NCBI RefSeq assembly: GCF_900115095.1
Contig: NZ_FOVH01000003.1
Coordinates: 664,155-728,154 of the forward strand
Direction of reading: 5' to 3'
Source of the DNA: Actinomadura madurae
Lineage (GTDB): Bacteria; Actinomycetota; Actinomycetes; Streptosporangiales; Streptosporangiaceae
Length of the DNA: 64,000 nt
Shown here in pieces: positions 26,818-35,511 of this stretch. Numbering within the stretch: the stretch's first letter is position 1; each line of letters starts with the position of its first letter. Position numbers and translations under genes: made by a program. The notes beneath the pieces were generated by a model that did not search any database, was not told the DNA's origin, and saw only the letters and a program-made list of their open reading frames with translations.

Positions 26818-27318
26818 GTGGACAAGGACGACGACGCGCACGTCAGCCTCGCCAAGGAAGGCGATCCGGCGCCGGTGGACGCCGGCCCGCCCGGCCTGGA
26901 ACGGGCGGGCGGCGAGGGCGCCGGCGACGCGTTCCTGTCCGGTGCCGCCTACGCGGCCCTCGGCATCCTCGGCGGCGTCTTCGGCGTGGTCGGCTCGTTC
27001 GCCCAGGACTGGACCGCCGGCCCCGTCCCGCTCGCGGCGATCGTCCTGGTGGGGCTGGTGTTCGCGATGGCGCGGCTGTCCGGCCGGGGGATGGGCGGGC
27101 GGCTCGGCGGGACGGTCCCCGCGGTCGTGTGGGGCATCGTGGTGTTCGTCCTGTCGATGCGCCGCCCCGAGGGCGACCTCGTCGTCCCCGCGACCCTCGC
27201 CGGCTACGTGTTCATCATCGGCGGCATGGTCGCCGCCGTGCTCGGGGTCATGCTGACGCCGCCGGCCCGCCCGCCGGGCGACTGGCTGCTCGGCAAGGCG
27301 GGCCGCACGCGCGGCTAG
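26818..27318 (+). CDS. Small four-helix membrane protein (DUF6113-like)
   Basis: 166 residues from GTG 26818, with taccct about 8 bp upstream suggesting a leaderless start. A charged N-terminus of ~35 residues precedes four hydrophobic segments (GAAYAALGILGGVFGVVGSF, LAAIVLVGLVFAMARL, LGGTVPAVVWGIVVFVLSM, AGYVFIIGGMVAAVLGVML). It resembles the DUF6113 proteins commonly found after mshB. Function unknown. Confidence 0.75.
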   Translation: MDKDDDAHVSLAKEGDPAPVDAGPPGLERAGGEGAGDAFLSGAAYAALGILGGVFGVVGSFAQDWTAGPVPLAAIVLVGLVFAMARLSGRGMGGRLGGTVPAVVWGIVVFVLSMRRPEGDLVVPATLAGYVFIIGGMVAAVLGVMLTPPARPPGDWLLGKAGRTRG

Positions 27319-27322
27319 GGCG

Positions 27323-28939
27323 TCAGGACGCGAGCGGAGCCGGTTCGGGGTCCGCCGTCGCGGCCGGTGTCCCGGTCCGGTGGCCCTTCAGGGTCAGGCA
27401 GGCGGCGGCGCTCAGCAGGATGACGCCGATCGGCAGCCACATCGTCGGCTTCATCGCGTGCACGAAGCCGTGCGAGAACACCTGGCCGGCCAGCTCGTGG
27501 ACGCGGTGCGCCACGCCCGGCGGGACACCGGCCGGGAGCTGCTGCCGGGCGCCGCTCTGCCCGGCGCCGACCTCCAGGCCGCCCTTGGCGGCGTCCGCGA
27601 ACCCCTGCACGAAGCCGCCGCGGACGTCGGCCGGAAGCGCCGCCGAGCGGGCGGTCGCCTCGTCCCGGAGCGCGGACGCCAGCCGGTTCTGCATCACGGC
27701 GCCGACCGCCGCGCTGCCGAGCACGGACCCGACCTGCCGGATCGTGTTGTTGACGCCGGACGCGGCGCCCGCGAGCCGCGGCGGGACGTTCCGGGTCGCC
27801 TCGGTGGCCATCGGCGCGAACACGCCGCCGATGCCGAAGCCGGCCACGACGAGCGGGGCGACGAAGGCCGTCCAGTGCGTCCCGACCTCGGCGACGAGGA
27901 CGAGCCACACCATGCCGAGGCCGTAGAGGGCGAGGCCGGCCATCAGGATGAACTTGCCGCCGATGCGGTCCGACATCCGTCCGGCGACGGGCGCGAGGAA
28001 CATCGACACGATCGAGGACGGCGCCATCACCAGGCCCGCCTCCAGCGCGCTGAAGCCGAGCACGGACTGCAGGTAGATGGTCATGGGCAGGAACATCCCG
28101 ATCATGCCGACCGAGACGGCCGCGCCGACGAGGTTCAGGAGGGTGAAGTTGCGGTCCCGGAACAGCGAGAACGGGACGAGCGGCTCGCCGTCCTGGCGGC
28201 CCCGCTGCTGCACGACGAAGATCGCGAACAGGCCGAGCCCGGCGGCGACGAGCCCCCAGATGCCCTCGTTCCACTCGTACTTCTGGCCCTCGGTGAGTGC
28301 GAAGGTGAGGCAGAACAGCGCCGCGGATGCCAGCAGGACGCCGGGCAGGTCGAACCGGTGCCGGACGGTGCGGGTGTGGCCCGGCAGGATCGGCACCGCC
28401 ATGGCCAGCACCAGGATGCCGATCGGCAGGTTCACGAAGAAGATCCACCGCCAGTCGAGGGTGGTGACGAGCAGGCCGCCGACGGTGGGCCCGGCGATGG
28501 TGGACACCCCGGCGACCGCGCCCCACACGCCGAGGGCGGCGCCGCGCCGCTGCGGCGGGAACACGCCGATGATGATCGACATGGTCTGCGGCATCAGCAG
28601 CGCCGCGCCGAGGCCCTGCACGGCGCGGGCCGCGATCAGCTGCGCCGGGCTCTGCGCGACACCGCACGCCAGGCTGGACAGCGTGAACAGGGCGACGCCC
28701 GCGATGAACAGGTTCTTCTTGCCCCACAGGTCGCCGAGGCGGCCGGCGGTGATGAGCAGGACGGCGAGCACCAGGATGTAGGCGTTGACGACCCACAGCA
28801 CCTGGTCGAGCGAGGCGTCCAGCTTGTCGATCATGCCCGGGATCGCGATGTTCACGATCGTCAGGTCGAGCAGCGTCATGAAGAATCCGAGGGAGAGCGT
28901 CAGCAGGATCGCCCAGGGATTGCCGCGCCATTTGCTCAT
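27323..28939 (-). CDS. MFS exporter of the EmrB/QacA (DHA2, 14-helix) family
   Basis: 538 residues from ATG 28939. The N-terminal motif LDLTIVNIAIPGM, GRLGDLWGKKNLF (motif A) and the antiporter motif C region GAVAGVSTIAGPTVGGLL are those of proton-driven drug exporters. Hydrophobicity fits 14 helices. Its ATG overlaps the stop of the upstream padR gene (ATGA), so it is coupled to its likely repressor. It converges on the DUF6113-like gene with a 4-bp gap. Confidence 0.93.
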   Translation of the reverse strand: MSKWRGNPWAILLTLSLGFFMTLLDLTIVNIAIPGMIDKLDASLDQVLWVVNAYILVLAVLLITAGRLGDLWGKKNLFIAGVALFTLSSLACGVAQSPAQLIAARAVQGLGAALLMPQTMSIIIGVFPPQRRGAALGVWGAVAGVSTIAGPTVGGLLVTTLDWRWIFFVNLPIGILVLAMAVPILPGHTRTVRHRFDLPGVLLASAALFCLTFALTEGQKYEWNEGIWGLVAAGLGLFAIFVVQQRGRQDGEPLVPFSLFRDRNFTLLNLVGAAVSVGMIGMFLPMTIYLQSVLGFSALEAGLVMAPSSIVSMFLAPVAGRMSDRIGGKFILMAGLALYGLGMVWLVLVAEVGTHWTAFVAPLVVAGFGIGGVFAPMATEATRNVPPRLAGAASGVNNTIRQVGSVLGSAAVGAVMQNRLASALRDEATARSAALPADVRGGFVQGFADAAKGGLEVGAGQSGARQQLPAGVPPGVAHRVHELAGQVFSHGFVHAMKPTMWLPIGVILLSAAACLTLKGHRTGTPAATADPEPAPLAS

Positions 28940-29571
28940 GAGGCCCCCTTGTCGTCGGTGTGGTGCGGTCGTGGCCGAGGCCGCGGGTGGCAGATCGCCC
29001 GCGTCTCGCTGTCCTTCCAGGTGAGCCGGCCGGCCTCCAGGTCGTCGACGATCCCGCGCACGTAGTCGAGCTCGCTGCGCAGGCGTGCGATCAGCCATTC
29101 CTGGTCGATCAGCTTGTAGCGCTCGATGCCCTGCTTGCGGAGCGAGTCGTGGGCGGCCTGGTGCCCGGCCAGCGCCGCTTCCAGGGAGACGGTCCGGTTG
29201 CGCAGCAGGCGCGCGACCTCGCCTTCCGGGAGCAGGTTGATGAACGCCAGCCCGGTGCCGAACAGCGGGAACTCCTCGCTCGGACGGGCGAGCAGCTCGG
29301 CGAGCCGGAACTGGGCGGCGTCGCGTCCGGCGGTGGTCACCGCGTAGACGGTGCGCTCGGGGCGGCGCCCTTCGCGGCTGGTCTCCAGCGGCTCGATGAG
29401 GCCGGCCGCGGCGAGCCGCTCCACCGAGTGGTAGAGCGAGCCGTGCGTGATCTTGACGGCCTGGTCGTAGGCGTGGTCGCGGATGCGCTGCTGCATCTCG
29501 TACGGGTGCATCGGGCTGTCGCACAGCATGCGCAGCACCGTCAGCGCGAGCGGTGTGAGGGGTCGGGACAT
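28936..29571 (-). CDS. PadR-family repressor of the MFS exporter
   Basis: 211 residues. The N-terminal winged helix shows the PadR pattern (LTPLALTVLRMLCDSPMHPYEMQQRIR, GSLYHSVERLAAAGLIEP, RTVYAVTTAG). The C-terminal Vir_act_alpha-type helical half dimerises. First gene of the pair with the exporter. A perfect 10-bp dyad at 29595-29620 lies just upstream of its start, fitting autorepression released by an exporter substrate. Confidence 0.92.
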   Translation of the reverse strand: MSRPLTPLALTVLRMLCDSPMHPYEMQQRIRDHAYDQAVKITHGSLYHSVERLAAAGLIEPLETSREGRRPERTVYAVTTAGRDAAQFRLAELLARPSEEFPLFGTGLAFINLLPEGEVARLLRNRTVSLEAALAGHQAAHDSLRKQGIERYKLIDQEWLIARLRSELDYVRGIVDDLEAGRLTWKDSETRAICHPRPRPRPHHTDDKGAS

Positions 29572-29594
29572 GGCGCCGGCCTCATGGTCGGAGG

Positions 29595-29620
29595 TGGATT
29601 AGTCCACTCAGACTAATCCA
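29595..29620. promoter_or_regulatory. Perfect 10-bp dyad, likely PadR operator
   Basis: tggattagtc and gactaatcca with a 6-nt spacer, centred about 37 bp upstream of the padR start. It is AT-rich against a very GC-rich background, as expected for an operator/promoter; a partial third arm, ccagact, follows at 29622. Confidence 0.7.
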
Positions 29621-29679
29621 TCCAGACTGTGACCGCCAAATGGCCCGCTATTTCCGATATTTCCCAGGTTATGGGCGGC

Positions 29680-30648
29680 TCAGCGCACGGCGTCCACCGA
29701 GTTGGCCGCCCCGTTGCGGGCCACGTAGTCGCCGACCCGGTCCTCCCGGACGGCGGTGAACAGCTCGCGGGAGCCATCCTCGTCCAGGAGTACGACACTC
29801 TGGCCGTCCCGCTCGGCCGTCCCGGCGACCGGGGCGGTCACGTACTCCAGCAGCGACGTCCTGAGCAGCCGCTGGGCGAGCCCGCGCAGCGTGCCGGCGG
29901 TCACCGAGTCGTCCACGGTCACCGAGCGGGTCACCGCCCGGATGAACCGGTCGATCTTGATCGGGTTGCGGGTGTCCAGCGCCTTGGCCGCGAGCGCGTT
30001 CAGGAACGCCTGCTGCCGCTTGATCCGGTCGAGGTCGCCGCCCGGCAGGTTCCACCGCTGCCGGACGAAGTCCAGCGCCTCGACGCCGTTCAGGTGCCGG
30101 CGCCCGGCCTCCCACGTCCGGTCGTGCATCGGGTCGAAGGTCTTCTTGGTGATGGTGACGTCCACGCCGCCGAGCGCGTCGGTCATCGTGACGAACCCGC
30201 CGAAGTCGAGCGCGGCGAAGTGGTCGACGCGGACGCGCGTCAGCTGCTCGACGGACCGGACCAGCAGCGCGGGACCGCCGTAGGCGAACGCCGCGTTGAT
30301 CTTCGTCCGGCCGTGCCCGGGGACGGGCACCCAGCCGTCCCGCGGGATCGCGACGACCGACACCCGGTCGCCGCGCCCGGACAGGTGCACCAGCATGATC
30401 GTGTCGGCGCGGGCGCCCATCGAGGGCATGTCGGCGCGCCGGTCGGACCCGATCAGCAGCCAGTTCTCGCCCCGCCCGCTGGAGGACGGGCGCCCCGCCC
30501 CGGTGGGCAGCGCGCCGGACACCCGGTCGACCTCCCCGTCGTAGGCGCGTTGCAGCAGGTAGAGCCCGCCGCCCATCACCAGCAGGAGGCCCACCAGCAG
30601 CCCTCCGCACCCGAAGGCCACCCGGCGCCCGCCCCAGTTCCGCAGCAT
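29680..30648 (-). CDS. LytR-CpsA-Psr (LCP) cell-wall ligase
   Basis: 322 residues from ATG 30648 (agggtgg at RBS spacing); a TTG at 30708 would add 20 residues. A cytoplasmic start, one membrane helix (VAFGCGGLLVGLLLVMGGGLYLL) and an outside LCP domain: LIGSDRR, ARADTIMLVHL, VAIPRDGWV, KINAAFAYGG and DFVRQRWNLPGGDLDRIKRQQAF, which carry the Asp/Arg residues binding polyprenyl pyrophosphate. LCP enzymes attach glycopolymers to peptidoglycan. Lies behind the rocD terminator. Confidence 0.93.
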   Translation of the reverse strand: MLRNWGGRRVAFGCGGLLVGLLLVMGGGLYLLQRAYDGEVDRVSGALPTGAGRPSSSGRGENWLLIGSDRRADMPSMGARADTIMLVHLSGRGDRVSVVAIPRDGWVPVPGHGRTKINAAFAYGGPALLVRSVEQLTRVRVDHFAALDFGGFVTMTDALGGVDVTITKKTFDPMHDRTWEAGRRHLNGVEALDFVRQRWNLPGGDLDRIKRQQAFLNALAAKALDTRNPIKIDRFIRAVTRSVTVDDSVTAGTLRGLAQRLLRTSLLEYVTAPVAGTAERDGQSVVLLDEDGSRELFTAVREDRVGDYVARNGAANSVDAVR

Positions 30649-30741
30649 GCCGCCCACCCTGCCCCCGGGCGCGGGCCGCGCCGACACGCCGGGGCGGGCG
30701 GCGGTCAACCCTTTGACGAGAAACGGGTTTGCGATGAACGA

Positions 30742-30779
30742 GGGAACGCCGCCGGGCGCCGTTGCCCGGCGGCGTTCCC
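30742..30779 (-). terminator. Strong hairpin after the ornithine aminotransferase gene
   Basis: Perfect 16-bp inverted repeat (30742-30757/30764-30779) with a 6-nt loop, 16 bp beyond the stop at 30796. It separates this gene from the LCP gene downstream on the same strand. No long U tract follows, as usual in actinomycetes. Confidence 0.8.
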
Positions 30780-30795
30780 TGGTCAGGGGACCTCG

Positions 30796-31989
30796 TCAGC
30801 CCTTCAACGCGATTTCCAGCTGGTCGAGGGCCCAGTCGAGGTCGGCGCGCTCGATGACGAGCGGCGGGGCGAGGCGGAGCGTGGTCTCGTGGGTCTCCTT
30901 GGCGAGGACGCCGAGGTCCATGAGCCGCTCGCTGACCGGGCGGGCCCTGCCGTGCAGCTCGACGCCCGCCCACAGCCCGCGGCCGCGGACCTCCCGGACG
31001 AGGTCGCCGGGCAGCCGGCCGAGCCGCTCGTGCAGGTGCGCGCCGAGCGTCCGGGACCGCTCCTGGTACTCGCCGGTCTTCAGGATCGCGATCACCTCGC
31101 GCCCGATCGCGCAGGCGAGCGGGTTGCCGCCGAACGTCGAGCCGTGCTGGCCCGGCTTGAAGACGCCGAGGACGTCGCGGTCGGCGACCACCGCGGAGAC
31201 CGGCATGATGCCGCCGCCGAGCGCCTTGCCGAGGATGTAGACGTCCGGGACGACGCCCTCGTGCTCGACCGCGAACGTGGTGCCGGTGCGGCCGAGGCCC
31301 GACTGGATCTCGTCCGCGATCATCAGCGCGCCGTTCGCGGTGCACAGCTCCCGCACCGCCCGCAGGAACCCGCTCGGCGGGACGTTCACGCCGGCCTCGC
31401 CCTGGATCGGCTCGATCAGCACGCCGACCGTGGCGTCGTCCATCGCGGACTTCAGCGCGTCGACGTCGCCGTACGGGACGGTCCGGAAGCCCGGCGTGTA
31501 GGGGCCGTAGGAGTCGCGGGCGTCGGGGTCGGTGGAGAAGCTGATGATGGTGGTCGTGCGGCCGTGGAAGTTGCCCTCGAAGGTGATGATGTTCGCCCGG
31601 TCCGCCGGGACGCCCTTTACCTCGTAGCCCCACTTGCGGGCGGTCTTCAGCGCCGTCTCGACCGCCTCGGCGCCGCTGTTCATCGGCAGCACCATGTCCT
31701 TGCCGCACAGCTCGGCCAGCTCGGACACGAACGGGCCGAACTGGTCGTGGTCGAACGCCCGGCTCACCAGCGTGACGCGGTCGAGCTGCCGCCGCGCGGC
31801 CTCGGTCAGCCGCGGGTTGCGGTGCCCGAAGTTGACCGCCGAGTACGCGGCCAGCATGTCGAGGTAGCGGCGGCCCTCGGCGTCGGTCAGCCAGACGCCG
31901 TCCGCCTCGGAGACCACGATGGGGAGGGGGTGGTAGTTGTGCGCGCTGTGGTCCTCGGACATCGCTCGCAGCTGGTCGGTGGCCGTCAC
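30796..31989 (-). CDS. rocD: Ornithine aminotransferase
   Basis: 397 residues from GTG 31989, preceded by aaaggag. A class III PLP transaminase: NFGHRNPRL, GAEAVETALKTARKWGYEVKG, FHGRTTTIISFSTD, ADEIQSGLGRTG and the PLP Lys in YILGKALGGG. It converts ornithine and 2-oxoglutarate to glutamate semialdehyde and glutamate. The divergent Lrp/AsnC gene at 32168 is the classical partner regulator for amino acid catabolism. Acetylornithine aminotransferase is less likely given isolation from arg genes and the match to RocD motifs. Confidence 0.9.
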   Translation of the reverse strand: MTATDQLRAMSEDHSAHNYHPLPIVVSEADGVWLTDAEGRRYLDMLAAYSAVNFGHRNPRLTEAARRQLDRVTLVSRAFDHDQFGPFVSELAELCGKDMVLPMNSGAEAVETALKTARKWGYEVKGVPADRANIITFEGNFHGRTTTIISFSTDPDARDSYGPYTPGFRTVPYGDVDALKSAMDDATVGVLIEPIQGEAGVNVPPSGFLRAVRELCTANGALMIADEIQSGLGRTGTTFAVEHEGVVPDVYILGKALGGGIMPVSAVVADRDVLGVFKPGQHGSTFGGNPLACAIGREVIAILKTGEYQERSRTLGAHLHERLGRLPGDLVREVRGRGLWAGVELHGRARPVSERLMDLGVLAKETHETTLRLAPPLVIERADLDWALDQLEIALKG

Positions 31990-32167
31990 GACGCTCCTTT
32001 CGCGGCTCGGCCCGGCCCGTCGGGCCGGGACATGGCTGGGACCCCGGACGGCGGGCCGGTGCCGAGGGTGAGGGCCGGGCGGGGTCAGGTGGCCGCCGGT
32101 CCGCTTCCCAGCGTATGTTCGGAGTTGACCGCCGACCAATGACGAAAACCGACTTCGGGGGTGTTGT

Positions 32168-32626
32168 TTGTTGCGTCTTGACGAGCTGGACCGTCGAATC
32201 GTTGCGCAACTCCTGGCGGACGGGCGCGCGTCCTACGCGCAGATCGGCGACCGGGTCGGGCTGTCGGCCCCGGCGGTGAAGCGGCGCGTCGACCGGCTCC
32301 GCGCGGACGGGGTGATCAACGGTTTCGCGGCCGTCGTCGACCCGGCCGCGCTCGGCTGGACGACCGAGGCGTTCATCGAGATCTTCTGCACCGGCGCGAC
32401 GTCCCCGGAGGAGATCTACTCCAGCGTCCGCGGCCACCCGGAGGTCGTCGCGGCGTACACGATCAGCGGTGACGCGAGCGCTCTCGTGCACGTCCGGGCC
32501 CGCGACATCCAGCACCTGGAGCAGGCCCTCGAACGGCTCCGCCGGGAGGACAACATCACCGCGACGAAGACGGCGATCGTCCTGTCCCGGCTGATCGGGC
32601 GCCCCACCGACGCGCCGTCGCACTGA
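32168..32626 (+). CDS. Lrp/AsnC-family regulator
   Basis: 152 residues from TTG 32168 (TTG 32171 equally possible; no ATG/GTG fits). N-terminal HTH: LDELDRRIVAQLLADGRASYAQIGDRVGLSAPAVKRRVDRL. C-terminal RAM domain residues ~65-140 (AAYTISGDASALVHVRARD). Amino-acid-responsive regulator, divergent from rocD across ~180 bp, and probably its activator with ornithine or arginine as effector. Confidence 0.9.
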   Translation: MLRLDELDRRIVAQLLADGRASYAQIGDRVGLSAPAVKRRVDRLRADGVINGFAAVVDPAALGWTTEAFIEIFCTGATSPEEIYSSVRGHPEVVAAYTISGDASALVHVRARDIQHLEQALERLRREDNITATKTAIVLSRLIGRPTDAPSH

Positions 32627-32670
32627 CCCTTGGTCGCACTGACCCGAGACCGCCTGCGTAGGCTTCCGCC

Positions 32671-33153
32671 ATGGACTTCGCGACCGCCGACCTGATCGAC
32701 GATTTCGGGGACGAGCTGCGCAGCTGCGAGACGCAGTTCCGGCAGTACGGGGCGCGGACGGTGTTCGCCGGACCCGTCTCGACCGTGCGCTGCCACCGCG
32801 ACAACGGGCTGGTGAAGAAGCTGCTCAACACGCCCGGCGAGGGCCGCGTGCTGGTCGTGGACGGCGCCGGGTCGCTGGCGTCCGCGCTGATGGGCGACAT
32901 GATCGCCGCGGCGGCGGTGGCGAACGGGTGGGCCGGGGTCGTGATCAACGGCGCGGTGCGGGACGTGGCGGCGCTCGCCCGGCTGGACCTCGGCGCGAAG
33001 GCGCTCGGCTCCAACCCGCGCAAGAGCGCCAAGGACGGCGCGGGCGAGGCCGACGTCCCGGTGACGTTCGGCGGCGTGGAGTTCCGGCCCGGCGACTGGC
33101 TCTACAGCGACGCCGACGGCATCGTCGTCGCCGGACGCGAGCTTCCCCTGTGA
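32671..33153 (+). CDS. RraA-family protein
   Basis: 160 residues. [13 protein letters not shown] at the start, [28 protein letters not shown] with the conserved Arg-Asp, and [19 protein letters not shown] are family hallmarks. Members inhibit RNase E or act as metal-dependent 4-hydroxy-4-methyl-2-oxoglutarate/oxaloacetate aldolases; the R-D pair is used by the aldolases. Which applies here is undecided. It follows lrp by 44 bp and may be cotranscribed. Confidence 0.88.
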   Translation: MDFATADLIDDFGDELRSCETQFRQYGARTVFAGPVSTVRCHRDNGLVKKLLNTPGEGRVLVVDGAGSLASALMGDMIAAAAVANGWAGVVINGAVRDVAALARLDLGAKALGSNPRKSAKDGAGEADVPVTFGGVEFRPGDWLYSDADGIVVAGRELPL

Positions 33154-33271
33154 CCTGCGGGCATCGCGCGAACTGCCAGGGCGTTCCGCGCAAGATCGGC
33201 TAAGTCGGCCGTAGCCGGGCGCGGCGCACCGTCTTACCTTCACTCAGCAACCCATCTGAGGCAGGGGAGAC

Positions 33272-35338
33272 ATGCGCGCCAAGAAGATGCTGCTGGTGCC
33301 CGCGGCGGCGATGGGGCTGGTCGTGGGAGTCGCGGCCGTCCCGGCCGCCGCGCAGCCGAGACCCCCCATCCCGGAGCCGACCGCCAACCCGTGGCAGATG
33401 CGGCACTGGCCGCAGACGCAGCCGTGGCAGCGCGCGGAGCCGGCCGCGCGCACGTTCGCCGCCGGCACGCCGCGTCCCATCGATCCGCAGAAGTACGAGC
33501 TCCCCGACACGATGACCTGGGACGACTACCGGTCCGTTCCGGGGACGTCGTGGGCGGACCCGTCCCGCAAGGGGTCGGTGAGGAACTTCAACGTCGCGGT
33601 CGTGCTGGCCGACTACCCGAACCAGCCGTTCGAGGTGACGCAGCCGAAGAACTCCTCCATCTTCGGCAACCCGACGATGGTGGGGGACGTCCCGCGCGAC
33701 CAGGTCGCCAAGTTCTACCAGGACTTCCTCAACAAGCCGCAGGAGCTGAACCGCGGCCACACGCTCCACGAGTACTGGATGGAGGACTCCGGCGGCCGGT
33801 ACGGGGTGAACCTCACCGGTTTCGGCGCGTACCGCATGCCCGCCAAGGACCATGAGTACGGCGTCGACGGCATGCAGGGCGGGACGGGCTGCCCCGCCGG
33901 CGACACCTGCGAACGCGACCTGCGCAAGGACGCGCGGGACGCGTGGGTCGCCGACATCGGCGAGGAGGCGGCGGGCGAGTTCGACTTCGTGTTCTTCCTC
34001 AGTGCTGGGCAGGACGAGTCGTCCACCTGGCAGGAGTTCGGCGAGATGAAGTTCGGCACGCCGGAGAACGTGCCGGCCGAGTGGGGGCCGGGCGACCCGG
34101 CCCTGCCGAACTGGGTGAAGACCCGCTACATCCCCTGGACGTCGTGGCAGGCCGGCTCGACGATCTGGCCGAACGCCATCGCCGGCGTCTCGTCCACCCA
34201 GGCGGAGAGCTCCGGCATGTCGGTGTACGCCCATGAGTTCAGCCACATCCTGGGCATCGGCGACAACTACAACAACCCGTACGGCGTGCCGCCGCGCCGC
34301 GCCTTCAGCGGCCCGTGGGACATGCTCAGCCGCGGCACGTTCAACGGCCCCGGCGGCCCGCACAGCCGATGGACGATCCCGGCGACGGGCGGCGGCTCCA
34401 TGGGCGCGCAGCACATGCTGCGCAACAAGCTGAAGCTGGGCATGGTCGATCCGGCGAAGGTGCTCCAGCTCGACCGGGACGGGCTCGCCGCGTCCGGCAT
34501 GGTCGTGGCGAGGGTGACGGCGCGGGCGGCCGAGCCGGGCAGGGGCGGCCTCGCGGGCATCAACCTGAAGCTCGGCGCGGGCGGCGACGAGAGCCCGGCC
34601 TGCGACACCGGCGAGGACCCGCTCTGCGACGGCGGCGGCTACGACAACTACACCCTCGAGGTCGTCGACCGGATGGGCACCGACTCCTTCACCCCGGACT
34701 CCGGCGTCCTGCTGGCGAAGACGAAGGACGAGGACCGCGCCCCGTTCATCTGGGTCGCGGACGCCAACCCGCAGGACATCGACAAGGTCGACTTCGTCAT
34801 GCCGGACGGCACGCCGCGCAAGATGACGATCGGCGACTACCGGCAGCTGTCGGACGCGCTGTACCACGCCGGGACGAACTCCGGCAGCGAGTACGAGTAC
34901 GTCGACGAGGCGAACCGGCTGCACTTCTACGTCCTCGACCTTCGGCGGGACCGGAAGGGCGTCCTGTCCTACACGGTCGCGGTCCGCTCGCTGGACGGCG
35001 CCGGGCCGCAGCGGCGCGGCGTGCGGGTCGACTCGGGCCGCGCCCGGCCGACCGGCGGCGGCTGGGCCAAGTGCACGCTGGCGCTCCGCAACACGGGCCG
35101 CGGCGGCAGCGGCCACCACGGCTCCGACGTGTTCCGGCTGAAGGCCGCCGTGTCCGGCGAGGGCTGGACGACGTGGCTGCCGAACGAGCTGGCCACCGCC
35201 AAGGCGAAGGGCCGGACGCACGTCGAGGTGTGGGCGAAGGCGAAGCCGGGCGCCGACCGGCGCGCGACGCTCCGGCTGACGGGGACCTCGGAGAGCGACC
35301 CGTCGAAGTCCGACACCGGGACGTGCCGCCTTGGCTGA
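33272..35338 (+). CDS. Secreted M6-family metalloprotease (immune inhibitor A-like)
   Basis: 688 residues; gcaggggagac provides the RBS. A Sec signal peptide (MRAKK..., hydrophobic core, cleavage near AAA-QP). A propeptide of ~80 residues leads to the catalytic domain, with the zinc motif HEFSHILGIGDNY and, further on, FSGPWDMLSRG, the Met-turn region. Residues ~420-690 form a beta-rich C-terminal region. It is an extracellular protease, likely for feeding or aerial growth. Upstream, cttacctt at ~33232 may be its -10. A strong terminator follows. Confidence 0.9.
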   Translation: MRAKKMLLVPAAAMGLVVGVAAVPAAAQPRPPIPEPTANPWQMRHWPQTQPWQRAEPAARTFAAGTPRPIDPQKYELPDTMTWDDYRSVPGTSWADPSRKGSVRNFNVAVVLADYPNQPFEVTQPKNSSIFGNPTMVGDVPRDQVAKFYQDFLNKPQELNRGHTLHEYWMEDSGGRYGVNLTGFGAYRMPAKDHEYGVDGMQGGTGCPAGDTCERDLRKDARDAWVADIGEEAAGEFDFVFFLSAGQDESSTWQEFGEMKFGTPENVPAEWGPGDPALPNWVKTRYIPWTSWQAGSTIWPNAIAGVSSTQAESSGMSVYAHEFSHILGIGDNYNNPYGVPPRRAFSGPWDMLSRGTFNGPGGPHSRWTIPATGGGSMGAQHMLRNKLKLGMVDPAKVLQLDRDGLAASGMVVARVTARAAEPGRGGLAGINLKLGAGGDESPACDTGEDPLCDGGGYDNYTLEVVDRMGTDSFTPDSGVLLAKTKDEDRAPFIWVADANPQDIDKVDFVMPDGTPRKMTIGDYRQLSDALYHAGTNSGSEYEYVDEANRLHFYVLDLRRDRKGVLSYTVAVRSLDGAGPQRRGVRVDSGRARPTGGGWAKCTLALRNTGRGGSGHHGSDVFRLKAAVSGEGWTTWLPNELATAKAKGRTHVEVWAKAKPGADRRATLRLTGTSESDPSKSDTGTCRLG

Positions 35339-35388
35339 CCGGACTGACACGGGCTGATCGGACTGACCGGACCTGACCTGCCCGCGAG

Positions 35389-35421
35389 GACGGGACGGCC
35401 CCCGCGCGGGGCCGTCCCGTC
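35389..35421 (+). terminator. Terminator after the M6 protease gene
   Basis: Perfect 14-bp inverted repeat (35389-35402/35408-35421), 5-nt loop, 51 bp after the stop codon. Confidence 0.8.
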
Positions 35422-35511
35422 CCTCATGTCCGGGTGATGACGGAAGTTTGCCTTTCCCGAGATCGTGCCGGGGTCGTCCGTCCCGTCCGGCCTGGGTAGG
35501 TGCGGACTGTG

